DNA from: Lithodes maja
Lineage: Eukaryota > Arthropoda > Malacostraca > Decapoda > Lithodidae
Direction: 5' to 3'
Length of the DNA: 64,000 bases
Assembly (NCBI GenBank): GCA_037953745.1
Contig: JBAKBP010010360.1
Location: 1-64,000, forward strand
A model generated the notes under the pieces. That model did no database searches. It saw only the letters and a program-made list of their open reading frames with translations, and was not told where the DNA came from. This document shows positions 42,928 through 53,714 of this stretch, one piece after another; the stretch's first letter is position 1, and each line of letters opens with the position of its first letter. Both the position numbers and the translations under genes were made by a program.

Positions 42928-43245
42928 TGTATATAGTTTCCTCCCTGGACTTTCATAAAGCTTTTAAAAATGCCTCCAAGACCCCCCGGGGGCTTCAAGA
43001 TAAATTTGTAAATTTTTCAGTAGAAAAATGTTCTGGTCGAAGGCCGTTTCCTTCTAAATTACAATCTTACTATTGCTCGTCAGGAAAATATGAACACCTA
43101 AATCGCATGAAAGGTCTTATTGGCAAAGAAATGGAGCGAGAAATCTTAAAATAGCCAAACTAATGGGGCGAATGTCTTACCATCTCATAACTAATGGGGA
43201 TTAACATGTGAGAGAAGGGGGTCCAGAAAAAAACAAAAACATCCC
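42927..43245 (+). mobile_element. T5 repeat, TTAA at right end
   Basis: Core ATTTTTCAGTAGAAAAATGT, GGTCGAAGGCCG, GAACACCTAAATCGCATGAA, then AACTAATGGGGCGAATGTCT and AACTAATGGGGATTAACATG sub-repeats, ending AACATCCC before TTAA at 43246-43249. The left end is lost in the microsatellite. Confidence 0.8.
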
Positions 43246-43565
43246 TTAACCAAATAGAACAATTAAATGTTTGCATACTTGAAGAGCTGAACTGGCTTCC
43301 AATAATATACAATTATTATAGAAATATTTGTGCTTCTCTGAGGACTGTAAACTGAAGAGCAGTTATTTGCCAATAAACTCTCCGGGTATTTTTCGACGAG
43401 AGGTAAAACATTGAGTGAATTCTCCCCGTAACAAAGGAAGGTCAAGCAAAGATCAAGCCTTCGTAGTCTGCTGTGATGTTGGTAGCGTTGTTGTAATTGG
43501 GTAATTATGAATGTATATTTAAGATTGTTACTCTTGTTTCTCTGTCTCTCCCTTGCTTATACTCT

Positions 43566-43593
43566 CATTCTCTCTCTCTCTCTCTCTCTTTCT

Positions 43594-43663
<70 letters not shown>
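43566..43663. repeat. (CT)n microsatellite
   Basis: A CT run with minor TTTCTC breaks. Leu-Ser and Arg-Glu ORFs here are artefacts. Confidence 0.97.
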
Positions 43664-43670
<7 letters not shown>

Positions 43671-43905
43671 AACTTTATCTTCCTTTGTTTTCTCACCTCT
43701 TGCTCACTCGCTCTCGCTCTCTCTGCTAATCCTGACAAGTATATATTTAGATCAATTCGGGGCGCTATAATCAAAAGCTATTTTATAGTTACATTAATAA
43801 AATTAGCAAAAGGTGGATTAGGTTACGGGAAGGATATATATTTTATGTATAAATTCGAGAGGCCCTTATTAACCATGGCGGTAAATTTAATCAATATGTA
43901 TGATT

Positions 43906-44033
43906 ATAGGTAATGATACTTCATTATATTATAGGTAATGATACTTCATTATATTATAGGTAATGATACTTCATTATATTATAGGTAATGATACTTCATT
44001 ATATTATAGGTAATGATACTTCATTATATTATT
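43906..44033. repeat. 25-bp minisatellite, 5 copies
   Basis: Perfect units of ATAGGTAATGATACTTCATT plus ATATT. Confidence 0.96.
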
Positions 44034-44380
44034 TGTTTTCTTTAAATGAACACTTAGTTATGATCCATACTACCCATGCACACCCTTGTGAATCTTTGAA
44101 TCCTTAAGGCCAAGCTGTGAAGCCTCTGGGATATATTAGAAAATTTGATTGTCTCTCTTGGGTTCGATACAGAATTATATGAATGTTGAGGTATTATGGC
44201 TGATGACTGTACCTGGTCATACACTGCTAACAATACACCTTTGTCCGCACCCTCCACTGGGACATTATTATTCACACGTGCACCGCTTTTCAGTCCAATA
44301 AATAATATTTTCGACAGAAATATTTTTTTCTGATTTGGAAATAATAGTTAATGATAATAACAATAATAACAATAATATCT

Positions 44381-44428
44381 ACTTATTTATCTATCTATCT
44401 ATCTATCTATCTCTATATATATATATAC

Positions 44429-44493
<65 letters not shown>
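44381..44493. repeat. (CTAT)n(AT)n compound microsatellite
   Basis: CTAT tetramers run into (AT)n. Confidence 0.96.
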
Positions 44494-44497
<4 letters not shown>

Positions 44498-44682
44498 GTG
44501 TGCGTGTTCATAATTATGTGGTTGTATATATTATTTGTTAGTGTGCTGGCTTGAGTTTTTGTTTGTTCTTGTGTGTACAGTATAGGCTCAGTACATGTGC
44601 ATTCGTATGTTGTGTACATGTGAGTGTGTGTGTATTTCACCATACAGGATAAAGTAAGGGTAAAGGTGAGCACACAGTTATA

Positions 44683-44880
44683 GGAGGGAGGGGGGTTAAC
44701 GAGGAGGGATACGGAGGGATTGGGAGGGTGGAGGGTAGGGGGGGGGGGGCGCAGATAGTGTCACCTGCAGCCTAGAGAGAGGGTCTAGATAGAAACGAGC
44801 CAGGAGGGGGGGAGGGGTGGGGGCACTGGTGGGGGGAGGAGTGTGGGGAGGTGGTGCTGGAGGAATGGGGGTGGTTGTAG
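44683..44880. repeat. G-rich low-complexity tract
   Basis: Many runs of four or more G (AGGGGGGGGGGC, GGAGGGGGGGAGGGGTGGGG). It could form quadruplexes; no gene seen. Confidence 0.75.
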
Positions 44881-44961
44881 AGCCGTTAATAGGGGCACCA
44901 TTGCAAACTTTTTAAAGCTATACACTATGGTATAAGCCTGGCTTTTGAACTTTGGATATTT

Positions 44962-45230
44962 GTTTTCTATGTGAGTGAAGGAGGCAAAAGGCAAATCTGC
45001 CTTTAACAATTGTCTCTTCCAAAGTTGCAAGAGTGATAGAGAGATATTTTCAAGGTACGTTGAATGGGACACACCTGGACACACGAAGTTCAAAGCAGGC
45101 TACGTCATAGTATGAAGGAATGATTGATTGAGGGAGAGAGTTCCAGAATTCATTTTTTTTGTTTTTATTTTTTTAATTCTTGGGTTGGATAGCTGGACAG
45201 AATAAGAGTGGGATTGTGTGTAATTGCTGT
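44962..45230 (-). pseudogene. LINE-B 3' end, old fragment, minus strand
   Basis: TTTTCTATGTGAGTGAAGGA and GGGAGAGAGTTCCAGAATTC match the LINE-B 3' end (compare 27296-27480). More diverged than the other copies. Ends in a T-rich stretch and TCTTGGGTTGGATAGCTGGA. Confidence 0.75.
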
Positions 45231-45409
45231 AATAGCGACATTACATTATAAACAACAATGAAAACTCACCCGGTAGCTTTATATTTAATTAGGCACCAAA
45301 ATGGCGTCCAAATAAAATAGATGGCCTACCCCACACTGAAGACTGTAGTTGGGAGAGTGGCACAACAATAAATCAGCCTTATAACTAATTCGATTAACGT
45401 TATTTGGTC

Positions 45410-45637
45410 CGACGTCTTGGGGGTTATTAGGATATTATGTTTCATCATTATTGAGGATTTTGATCGCCTTTGCCGTTCTGAAGCAATGTATTTTAGCTTG
45501 CCCATAGGCTAACAAAAACGTCTTCCCAGATTTCCTTCAAACTAAAAGTTGTCCACATACCCGCTTCAAGCTAGATTTGTACATTTTTCGATAGAAAAAT
45601 GTCTCAGTCGAAGGCCAAATTCTTCTATAGGTGGTGT
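45410..45637 (+). repeat. T5 repeat, long form, truncated
   Basis: GACGTCTTGGGGGTTATTAG, GAAGCAATGTATTTTAGCTT and ATTTTTCGATAGAAAAATGT then TCGAAGGCC. It stops at the Penelope fragment. Confidence 0.72.
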
Positions 45638-46090
45638 GAGAGAAGCACTTCTCCACCAATTGTCGATGAACAAGTTGGTTTTCGTACTATGTTGAGGCTT
45701 ATTCGTATTGGAATCGGAAACTAGATCGACGGTAGATATGTTAGGTAGTTTAATTCTTATGGATCTTATATTATGAAGCTGCCAGACAACAATTGACAGT
45801 AAAAATTGAAAAATGGCTTTTGTGACACTCCGCTGGTACAGTACAACCATCTTTACTTTGGTTACGTTTCGGTTTAAAAATAAACCAGGGAGGTCGGTAA
45901 GTTCTAAATGACCTACCCCGATGTTCTGAGATCCTGGCGCTAAGATGTCTCTTGGACTGACCATTATAAGTAACATTGCAGAAATAACATTTAAAAAAGT
46001 ATACCACAGACGATTGCAGAGAATCAGGGATTCTGTATTTAATTTTAAAGAAGTGAGACAGTGTTCAAGTCTCCCCAAATACTGTCTCAC
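45638..46090 (-). pseudogene. Penelope-like element 2: GIY-YIG domain fragment, minus strand
   Basis: Minus-strand frame 46007-45771 reads MVYFFKCYFCNVTYNGQSKR then HLSARISEHRGRSF, the GIY-YIG endonuclease of Penelope-like elements with its Cys pair (CYFC), Y-x-G and R-x-x-EH residues. Sequence upstream to 46090 and downstream to 45640 continues in other frames. RT is not recognisable. Confidence 0.75.
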
Positions 46091-46129
46091 TTCTGTAACA
46101 TTATAGACCGAATCCTTTATTTAGTAAAA

Positions 46130-46134
<5 letters not shown>

Positions 46135-46183
<49 letters not shown>
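46135..46183. repeat. (CT)n microsatellite
   Basis: CT run with one CC interruption. Confidence 0.95.
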
Positions 46184-46340
46184 TTCCTAACCTTCTCCCT
46201 CCTTCCTACCACCTGTCCACAAATTATCGACCTGTATCGGGTCTGTATTGGCGGTGGTCGAGTGTGTTAGAGTATCGATTAAGAAATTACCCCATGAGAC
46301 ACGACCAGCTCAACACCATCGGAAAGTCATCTGGAATATA

Positions 46341-46366
46341 AAGTGTGTGTGTGTGTGTGTGTGTGT

Positions 46367-46443
<77 letters not shown>
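46341..46443. repeat. (GT)n(GA)n compound microsatellite
   Basis: About 13 GT then about 37 GA units. Confidence 0.97.
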
Positions 46444-46445
<2 letters not shown>

Positions 46446-46458
46446 ATAATACTGTACT

Positions 46459-46655
46459 ACCATAACCGGCAACGTATTGTTCGTTTTGTTCTAGCTATAT
46501 TTAGGCGATTTTCTGCAGCTTAAGAAGGATCTTTGGTAGCTAAAAGGGTTGAGTGAGATAGGTTCTCTGCCTGGTAATACCCTTTTTTAACTGGATAAAT
46601 CGTCTAATATTAGCCAGACTAACATTAAATATACGTCGCTTGTACAGATGGGGTT
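46459..46655 (+). mobile_element. T4 MITE, 5' end lost in the (GA)n tract
   Basis: ACCGGCAACGTATTGTTCGT, TTCTAGCTATATTTAGGCGA, TTAAGAAGGATCTTTGGTAG and AATCGTCTAATATTAGCCAG match the reverse complement of the MITE at 59378. The right end GTACAGATGGGG precedes TTAA (46656-46659). Confidence 0.85.
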
Positions 46656-46659
46656 AAGG

Positions 46660-47031
46660 GAGCCCACCTCACTTTTTTTCTCTTTCGCTCCTTTCTCTTT
46701 GGCTTGTATCTATTCGGCCGCATTCAGCCTACTGTTTAAGACGTTTATCCCCATCCAGGTGTCAATATTTTCCTGGCGAGCAGTAGCGAGCCAGCATATA
46801 TATATTTTTGTTCTGACAACAAGCTAATTTTGTACATGTTTCAATAGAAAAATGTCTCCGGCGAAGCCGGATATCTTCATACAATGCTGGATCGCTATCG
46901 CTCGCTAGGAAGAAATCGACACCTGGATGGGGATAAGCGTCTTAAAACAGTTGGCTGAATGGGGCCGAATGGATACAAGCCAGGGAAAGAGAGAAAAGGA
47001 GAGAAAGATAAAAACAGCCTGTGACCCCCCT
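46660..47031. mobile_element. foldback member of T5 abutting the T4 MITE at a shared TTAA
   Basis: The left half (TTTAAGACGTTTATCCCCAT, CCAGGTGTCAATATTTTCCT, GGCGAGCAGTAGCGAGCC) is the inverted partner of the right half (ATGGGGATAAGCGTCTTAAA near 46935, upstream GAAATCGACACCTGG). Arms of ~170 bp flank a ~70-bp T5 centre (AATAGAAAAATGTCTCCGGC). Borders are TTAA at 46656-46659 and TTCA at 47032-47035. Confidence 0.78.
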
Positions 47032-47057
47032 TCAACAATGTCGGTGCTGGTGTTCCT

Positions 47058-47140
47058 GGCTATTTATTCAAGGTGCCCGTGACATAAGGCCCACCAGAGC
47101 TATTTATTCAAGGTGCCCGTGACATAAGGCCCACCAGAGC
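47058..47140. repeat. 40-bp tandem duplication
   Basis: GCTATTTATTCAAGGTGCCC followed by GTGACATAAGGCCCACCAGA, twice without change. Confidence 0.95.
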
Positions 47141-47379
47141 TATATATCATTTTAAACCTCCCCGTTTAATGTGCATTTTGCTGCCGTGATAATAAACGCG
47201 TAATTAAAGTTAATTATATATTGGGATAATTAATTTGGATGATAATATAAATATGCGTTCCTCGTTTTGAATGTGGACCTACTAACGCACCTGTATATCA
47301 TATATTGTATAATATATATTATACAGTGTGAACTGCATCAATTATATTTAATAGTATATAATATTATAGTATAATGTAC

Positions 47380-47605
47380 AAAGGAGTACAAAGGAAATCA
47401 AGCAACAACATATCTAGTGACCCTTCTAGGCTGATTGTCCTCCAAAACACTGAGGATCAAGTGTCCAAACAGTGGCTTAGAGTGGGTAAGGGAACATTGG
47501 AAAGGGAACTACTGCCCTAGAACTAATGTCCGTGGCAGGATTAGGAAGTTAGTAGGGGACAGATGGGTTAGTAATTGAGGGGGGGATAAAATAAAGTTAT
47601 TCATT
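47380..47605 (-). pseudogene. LINE-A copy 3, 3' end only, minus strand
   Basis: Reverse complement of 57200-57422: GTACAAAGGAGTACAAAGGA (3' terminal repeats), CACTGAGGATCAAGTGTCCA, GTAAGGGAACATTGGAAAGG, and TAACTGAGG-like TAATTGAGGGGGGGATAAAA. It is 5'-truncated just inside the ORF2 stop. Confidence 0.9.
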
Positions 47606-47930
47606 TACATAACATTATATACTAAAAATTGTAGTTTTTAAAATTGATAATATGAAATACAATATTATATTGTGCATATTGTATATAAGGTATGTATCAG
47701 ATTGTGGAGTGTAAATATCTTAGATTTATGATTATATTAATTCAAACAGGGCTTACGCCACATGACGGTGTGAAGCTGCACTCACCCACCGGATCCACTC
47801 TTGGGGTCTCTCCGGATGACCTGCGACACAGGGATTGTTAAGTGGTTACGTCGCCATAATTTACACAAATATAATATAACTAAACCTAGCGCTAATCAAT
47901 TTGGGAATTAAGTACCGCGACCCTTGAACT
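47606..47930. other. no recognisable feature
   Basis: AT-rich then a GC-richer patch (CACCCACCGGATCCACTCTT). Nothing supported. Confidence 0.35.
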
Positions 47931-47936
47931 CCACTG

Positions 47937-48284
47937 TAGTCTATTCATTGTAAGTAGGCCAGAAATCATGACCTTTATCCATGTAACTAAAAAAGAGCTC
48001 GAACAAATTGGGCTGCAAATTGTCACACCTGTTCCATAGCTGAATCTTCCTAAATGGTAGAAATATTAGCTCGATTACTCTAGTTGTTTTAAGTTATGGA
48101 GGTTAGTGGTCAAGATTACTCTAGTTGTTTTGAGTTATGGAGGTTAGTGGTCAAGATTACTCTAGTTGTTTTGAGTTATGGAGGTTAGTGGTCAAGATTG
48201 AGTTGTGGAGGTTAGTGGTCAAGATTGAGTTATGGAGGTTAGTGGTCAAGATTGTTGGCCTGATTATAATGTATACATTATAGA
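47937..48284. repeat. foldback F1 with internal ~41-bp tandem repeat
   Basis: Ends are inverted: TATTCATTGTAAGTAGGCCA near 47941 against the complement of TGGCCTGATTATAATGTATA near 48255, with AATCATGACC and GGTCAAGATT inside. The middle holds TTACTCTAGTTGTTTTGAGT-TATGGAGGTTAGTGGTCAAG three times, then three shortened units. A related left part is at 31548. Confidence 0.72.
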
Positions 48285-48550
48285 ACAAAATCACGTGGAG
48301 ATAGGATGCCCCACGCATCCTAATGCGTATCGTACAAGGCGACTAATAGGGGAGATTGGGGTAGATTGTAGGCACCAATCGAACAGGGCTATACCCAGGA
48401 GAGGCTGTAGGCATTTGATAAGGAGTCACTGGAACTCCTGTTTCATTTGCTTGGCCTCTCTTACTGATTCCCTTTGTGCCTCACTTACACTGAGAGTAGT
48501 CCAGCCAGCTCTCACAAACACCTCCTCATATCCACTTCACTACACTTAAC

Positions 48551-49330
48551 ATGCACACCACACTTCCTCCCTCCACAAAATTGTTTTGTTTTGTTATAAT
48601 GATGAACTCACACCAAGCCTCGGAGTCCCCAGGGGGAGGGACCATAAATGCCCCCATACCCGCCCAACCTTCCCCTGACGACCCCTTTGAATGCTCTGGA
48701 CCACGGCCTGTCACTCTTACTATCAAGTTTTGCAATATTCGAGGCCTTTCCTCTAATGTTCACTCTGTTGAACGCCATCTCTCCTCCTCCAAACCTGATC
48801 TTCTTTTCCTCACTGAAACCCAGGTGTCTGAGACAACTGCCAGCAGCCCCTTCTCTGTGTCCTCCTACTTTATCTATCCTAGTTTTAAAGCCAAAGGCGG
48901 ATGTTCTGCGTACGTGCACAACAACCTTACTTGCTCTCGTGTTCCCGATTTCAACGCCCCTGAATTCTCAATTTTATGGCTCAAACTATCCTGTCATTCT
49001 CATACTAAATATTTCTGTGCTGTCTATCTTTCCCCTAACTCTACCGACTTTCCCAAATTCTTCGACTATCTAAACTCTAACGTGGAACACATTCTATTCC
49101 CTTCTCGGAAATCTCCATCTTAGATTTCAACGTTCACCACCGGCAAAGGCTCTTCTCTCGTACTACTGACCAACCTGGTGAAAAAACCTTCGTCTTTTCT
49201 ATCCTAAATGACCTAGAGCAGCTGGTCCAGCATCCCACCCGTATCCCGGATCGCTTCGGAGATCAGCCCAATATTCTTGATTTATTTCTGACTTCTAACC
49301 CTTCCTCATATACTGTCAATTTTTTCTCTC
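48551..49330 (+). pseudogene. LINE-B copy 2 apurinic-like endonuclease
   Basis: KFCNIRGLSSNVHSVERHLS starts the endonuclease, followed by PDLLFLTETQ (catalytic Glu), GCSAYVHNNL, AVYLSPNSTDF, then after a stop near 49123 and a frame change FNVHH, NDLEQLVQHPTRIPD, ILDLFLTSNPS and GSSDHKLIS (SDH box, near 49340). The GDFN block has lost its Gly and straddles a frameshift. It belongs to a single-ORF Jockey/CR1-type LINE; no ORF1 was seen upstream. Confidence 0.86.
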
Positions 49331-51545
49331 CTTTGGGCTCCTCCGACCATAAACTTATCTCTGTTGCCTGTCCTATCTCTCCAGTACAGCCACCCGATCC
49401 TCCCAGCCGGCGGCGCTTGTGGCACTTTGGCGCTGCCGACTGGGAGGTTCTTCGGCAGTACTTCTTTGATTTACCATGGGTTGACTTCTGCTTCCATGGC
49501 CGAGGACCCTCTGAGAGTGCTGAACGCATTACCGAGGTAATCCTCTCGGGCATGAGTGAATACATTCCATTTTCTTTCTCAATATCTAATGCAAAAAAAT
49601 CTTGGTTTACTCACGCTTGTTCTACTGCTGTTTGCAACAAGGAGGATGCATTCCAACGGTACCGACACCTTAAAACTCAAGAATCTCATTCTTCCTATGT
49701 TTCTGCCCGGAATCAAGCCAAATCTGTTCTTCGACTTGCCAAACACTCTTTCATCAATATAAATGCACTGAACTATCCAACTCTACCTCTTTCCAAGCTT
49801 TCTAGCATCTAGCCAAAAACCTCTCCAACAAATTTTCTTCCTTGTCTTTCCCTCCCCTTTTCCACTCTGATGGCACAACCATCACTTCTTCCTCTGACAA
49901 AGCTGAACTCTTTGCTCAAACGTTTGCTAGAAACTCCACCTTGGATGAATCTGGTGCTATTCCTCCTTCTCCACCCCCCTCTCTCCTACTTATGCCTAAT
50001 ATCCTAATCTCTTCTAAAGATGTACTTTCTACTCTCTCTGGGCTTAATACTACGAAGGCGTACGGTCCGAACGGTGTTCCTCCTGATGTACTCAAAAACT
50101 GTGTTTCCGTGCTGACTCCCTGCATAGGCAAACTCTTTCGTCTCTGTCTCTCTTCTAACGTCTTCCCTTCACGCTGGAAGTTTGCTCTCATTCAACTGTC
50201 CCAAAGAAGGGTGACTGCTCTCAACCCTCCAACTATCGTCCAATTGCTCTCATCTGTTGTATCTCTAAAAATGTTTAAACTATTCTTGCTTCCAAATTTC
50301 TTAAGCATTTCTCTTCTCATAATCTGCTCTCAGATCGCCATTATGGTTTTCTTAAGAGTCGCTCTACTGGTGATCTTCTTTCATATCTTACCAACTCTTG
50401 GTCATCCTTCTTTCGGGACTTTGGTGAGACCTTTTCTATTGCACTAGACATAATGAAGGCCTTCGATAGAGTGTGGCACAAATCCATAATTTTTAAACTA
50501 CCCTCCTTTGGTTTCCATCCCTCCATCTGTGCCTTTGTCTTTAATTTCCTTTCTGGTCATTCCATAGCTGCAGTTGTGACGGCCCTCGCTCACTTCCTCA
50601 TCCTATCAACTCCAGTGTTCCTCAGGGCTCTGTCCTACCTCTTATTCTCTTTCTAATTTTCATAAATGATCTTCTCAACTGTACCTCCAGTCCCATCCAT
50701 TCATACGCAGATGACTCTACCTTGCACTACTCAATTAGTTTTCCAGAACGCCCCAGCCAGCAATCCCCCAAAGACAAATATAATTAAGCCATAGAACACG
50801 TATCTTCTGATCTAACTACTATTTCCAATTGGGGCAGAGAAAACCTTGTTGCCTTTAATGCTTCCAAAACCCAATTTATCCATCTATCTACCCGTCCGGA
50901 ACTTCCAAGAGGACTTTCCCTTATTCTTTAACAATACAAAAATCAATCCTTCATTTTCTCTCAATATTCTTGGTGTCTCTTTTTCTTCTGCTCTCACTTG
51001 GAATGACCATATTACCAGTCTTGCTAAGGCAGTCTCCCAGAAGCTGGGTGTGCTCAACCGCCTCAAGGGGTTCTTTACCCCTGTGTAGCTTCTTGCTCTG
51101 TGCAGGGGCAGAATGCGTCCTTGTATTAAATATTGTTCACATGTGTGGGGAGGATCCTCTCGCACCACACTCCTAGACAAAGTAGAAAGGAAGGCCTTTT
51201 GTATCATTAATTCCCGCTCACTCACCAACTCTCTGCAAACTCTCTCTCTTCGCCACAATGTTGCATCTCTCTCGCTATTCTATCGCTACTACAATAATCA
51301 GTGCTCCTAAGAGCACTGCATACCACCTTCTCTACGTAGGGTACGTGGTACCCGTCTTGCAACACAATCCCAACCCTGCTCTGTGTAACTCTCCAACCCA
51401 AGAGTGAAACTTTACTGTCAGTCTTTCTTCTATTCAACAGCTGAGCTCTGGAAGACTTTCCCAGAATCAGTCTTTCCCTCATCCTATGACTTAAATTGTT
51501 TCAAACTCCGTGTGTCCAGGCATTTTAGCTCAAACGTCACTTGAT
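49331..51545 (+). pseudogene. LINE-B copy 2 reverse transcriptase
   Basis: After the SDH box the linker runs to SYVSARNQAKSVLRLAKHSF, a stop near 49810, then LSGLNTTKAYGPNGVPPDVL, RLCLSSNVFPSRWKFALIQL (RT fingers), a frameshift, MKAFDRVWHKSIIFKLPSFG (motif A, near 50453), VPQGSVL in altered frame near 50610, HSYADDSTLHYS (50697-50735) and the C-terminal domain SLTNSLQTLSLRHNVAS to about 51545. Catalytic motifs survive, but the frame changes at least five times. Confidence 0.87.
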
Positions 51546-51698
51546 TTTGGCCCTGTCACTCTTTCAACTATGGGGGAGGCATTCGCTACAGGCAGTTCTG
51601 CCTTTTCTCTCCCTTACTCACATAGAAAAGAAAAAAAACACTCACGCCCTAATGACTGCATTTCGGCAAGCCCTGTTTAGAGCTATATTATTTGTTAA

Positions 51699-51909
51699 CC
51701 TCTTGAGGATTATGACGCGTTTTGGCAGTTTATTCTGGCTATCATTAGACGATTATATGTACTGTAGATTAGGAAGGGTATGTGGAAGTCAGATTTTTTT
51801 TTTAGAAAGTCTTTACCCTTTCAATTCCCACAGATCCATCCTAAGCTGTATATAATCATCTAATGTTAGCCAGAGTAAGCTGGCAATACGCGTCATAATC
51901 CTAAAGGGG
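51699..51909. mobile_element. MITE, T4-related, TTAA target duplication, ATTATGACGCG termini
   Basis: TTAA at 51695-51698 and 51910-51913. Ends CCTCTTGAGGATTATGACGC and GCGTCATAATCCTAAAGGGG are long inverted repeats. Internal AATCATCTAATGTTAGCCAG links it to T4. 211 bp, no ORF. Confidence 0.92.
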
Positions 51910-52009
51910 TTAAGTGTTTAAGTTGGAGATCAGATTGAAGGACCTGGATTGACAACCTTTTAAGGGGTTAGTACTTGGTTTTTGAGCTCTATATTTATAT
52001 ATTTAATAT

Positions 52010-52330
52010 TTTTTTAGTTTCCTCGCTAGACCTCCATCAAGCTTAGAAAAAACACAAGATAAATGTGTAAATTTTTCAGTAGAAAAATGTCCCGGTCGAA
52101 GGCCGATTCCTTCTAAAATAAGAGGCTTGCTATCGCTCTCTAGGAAAACATCGACACCTAAAGGGAACGAAAGGTCTAATTATTGAACACAAAATTAGGC
52201 GAAATGTCTCAACATCGCCAAACTAACGAAACGAACGTCTTAAAACCTCAAAATTAATATGTTTAAACATGAGGGAGAAAGGGGTCCATTAAAACCGAGT
52301 ACTACCCACTTAAGTATACCCCTCCGGGCA
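52010..52330 (+). repeat. T5 repeat
   Basis: AGTTTCCTCGCTAGACCTCC, TTTTTCAGTAGAAAAATGTC, CCGGTCGAAGGCCGATTCCT, CATCGACACCTAAAGGGAAC, ATCGCCAAACTAACG and AACATGAGGGAGAAAGGGGT follow the family order. Confidence 0.82.
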
Positions 52331-52369
52331 GTTCTCTCTATGTTCAGACTTTTATCTCTTCACTCTGTT

Positions 52370-52725
52370 GACGTCTTCGGGGTGATTATGATATTTTGTT
52401 GAGGATTTTGCTTGATTTTGCCATTTTCGAGCAATGTATTTCAGTTTGTCCCCTAGGGTAACAAGACGTCTTTAAAACTAAGATATACCCACCCAGACCC
52501 CCTTCAATCTAAACGTGTAATATTTGTTTTTCGATAAAAAAATGTCCTGGCCGAAGGATGAATTCTCGTTAGTTACAGGTTCAGTATCGCTTGCCCAGAA
52601 CATTTTCGACACCTAGATGGGGTGAAGTCGCCAACCTAATGGGGTGAAACGTCTTAAAATTTCAAAGTAATGGAGGAAAACAGGGAAGTTTCAAAAGGAT
52701 CCCCTTCGGCCCAAATAGAGTTAAT
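52370..52725 (+). repeat. T5 repeat, long form
   Basis: GACGTCTTCGGGGTGATTAT, GAGCAATGTATTTCAGTTTG, CCACCCAGACCCCCTTCAAT, TCGATAAAAAAATGTCCTGG and AACCTAATGGGGTGAAACGT, matching 26270 and 45410. Confidence 0.78.
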
Positions 52726-53039
52726 GACTGTTTTATCTTCATTTACTAGAGTTATTTATAGGTGAACTTTTGAATGTAGTACGTGAATTGTAATTATGTA
52801 TGTGTATGTACAATTGTCTATACAAGTAAATGGGACACACCTTTATGTTTTGAGAAAGTATTGCCTCAGCATATGTGGCTAATGTTAATGTTTCAAAATA
52901 GTACGTCAGGTTGTCATTATCCATCATTAATATTTAGGCTATATAACTTATCACTGCAGACGATTGTACAGCTACTTACATGAATTCGTGGGCCCAGTGT
53001 TTTTCTTTTTTGCAATTATAACTATCTGGATTGATTTTT

Positions 53040-53185
53040 GGAGCTTGCTTTTACAATAATGCTCCCTAGACCTCTATCAAGCTTAAACAAAACAAAACAC
53101 AAGATCCTCTTTCGAGATAGATTTGTACTTTTTCGGTAGAAAATTGTTCCAGTCGATGGCCGGTAGAATGGCACAAAAGGTTGAT
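53040..53185 (+). repeat. T5 repeat fragment
   Basis: CTCCCTAGACCTCTATCAAG and TTTTTCGGTAGAAAATTGTT then GTCGATGGCCGGTAGAATGG. Confidence 0.7.
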
Positions 53186-53339
53186 TGGCCTCTCTCAATA
53201 TACGATAATGCGTATTCTCACTTTTATTACGATGTTTGGTAACTTAGGACAAATCTCTATGAACAAATAAGTAAATGCTAACTCAATTAACATTTTAGAG
53301 CCTGTACATTTTTCCTAAACTGAATAAAATCGTCAATCG

Positions 53340-53571
53340 TGGTCAGGGGCCGGGGGAGTGCTGGAGCGACCTTGGTAACCCTGGTCTCTGGGTCTTCTCC
53401 TGGGTGACCTGGATGTGTGTGAGTTTGTGTTTTTTATCTGTGTTTATTTTTTGTTTTATGTTGTTTTTGTGTTTTCCCTGTTCTTGCTCTGTCTTGAGTC
53501 GGCTACCCCCAAAATGGGGATTGGGCCTGAGCATATAGATAGATAGATAGATAGAATAAAATCGTCTAATA
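53340..53571 (+). repeat. probable LINE 3' end with (ATAG)n tail
   Basis: A GC-rich start (GGGGCCGGGGGAGTGCTGGA), T-rich middle and CCCCAAAATGGGGATTGGGC followed by (ATAG)n. The structure suggests a 5'-truncated retroposon; no coding part remains and no second copy is in the window. Confidence 0.5.
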
Positions 53572-53714
53572 ATAGCCACAATGCATGACTGAATTGCGTC
53601 ATGGTATACTGAAAGATGTTGATGAACTTTTGTTCACTTAATATTTAACTAATGAAAACTAAATAGTACAAGGTATATGTATGCATGTAGTAGCCATGTG
53701 TACACCCTCCAGCC

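Larger units (their letters stand above)
48300..51625 (+). mobile_element. LINE-B copy 2, near full length
   Basis: The longest LINE-B: a 5' leader (from about 48300), endonuclease, RT and 3' end at ACTCACATAGAAAAGAAAAA (51616-51635). The leader matches the minus-strand piece at 58610-58850. The coding region has several frameshifts and stops, so it is not active. It serves as the reference that shows where other copies are interrupted. Confidence 0.9.
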
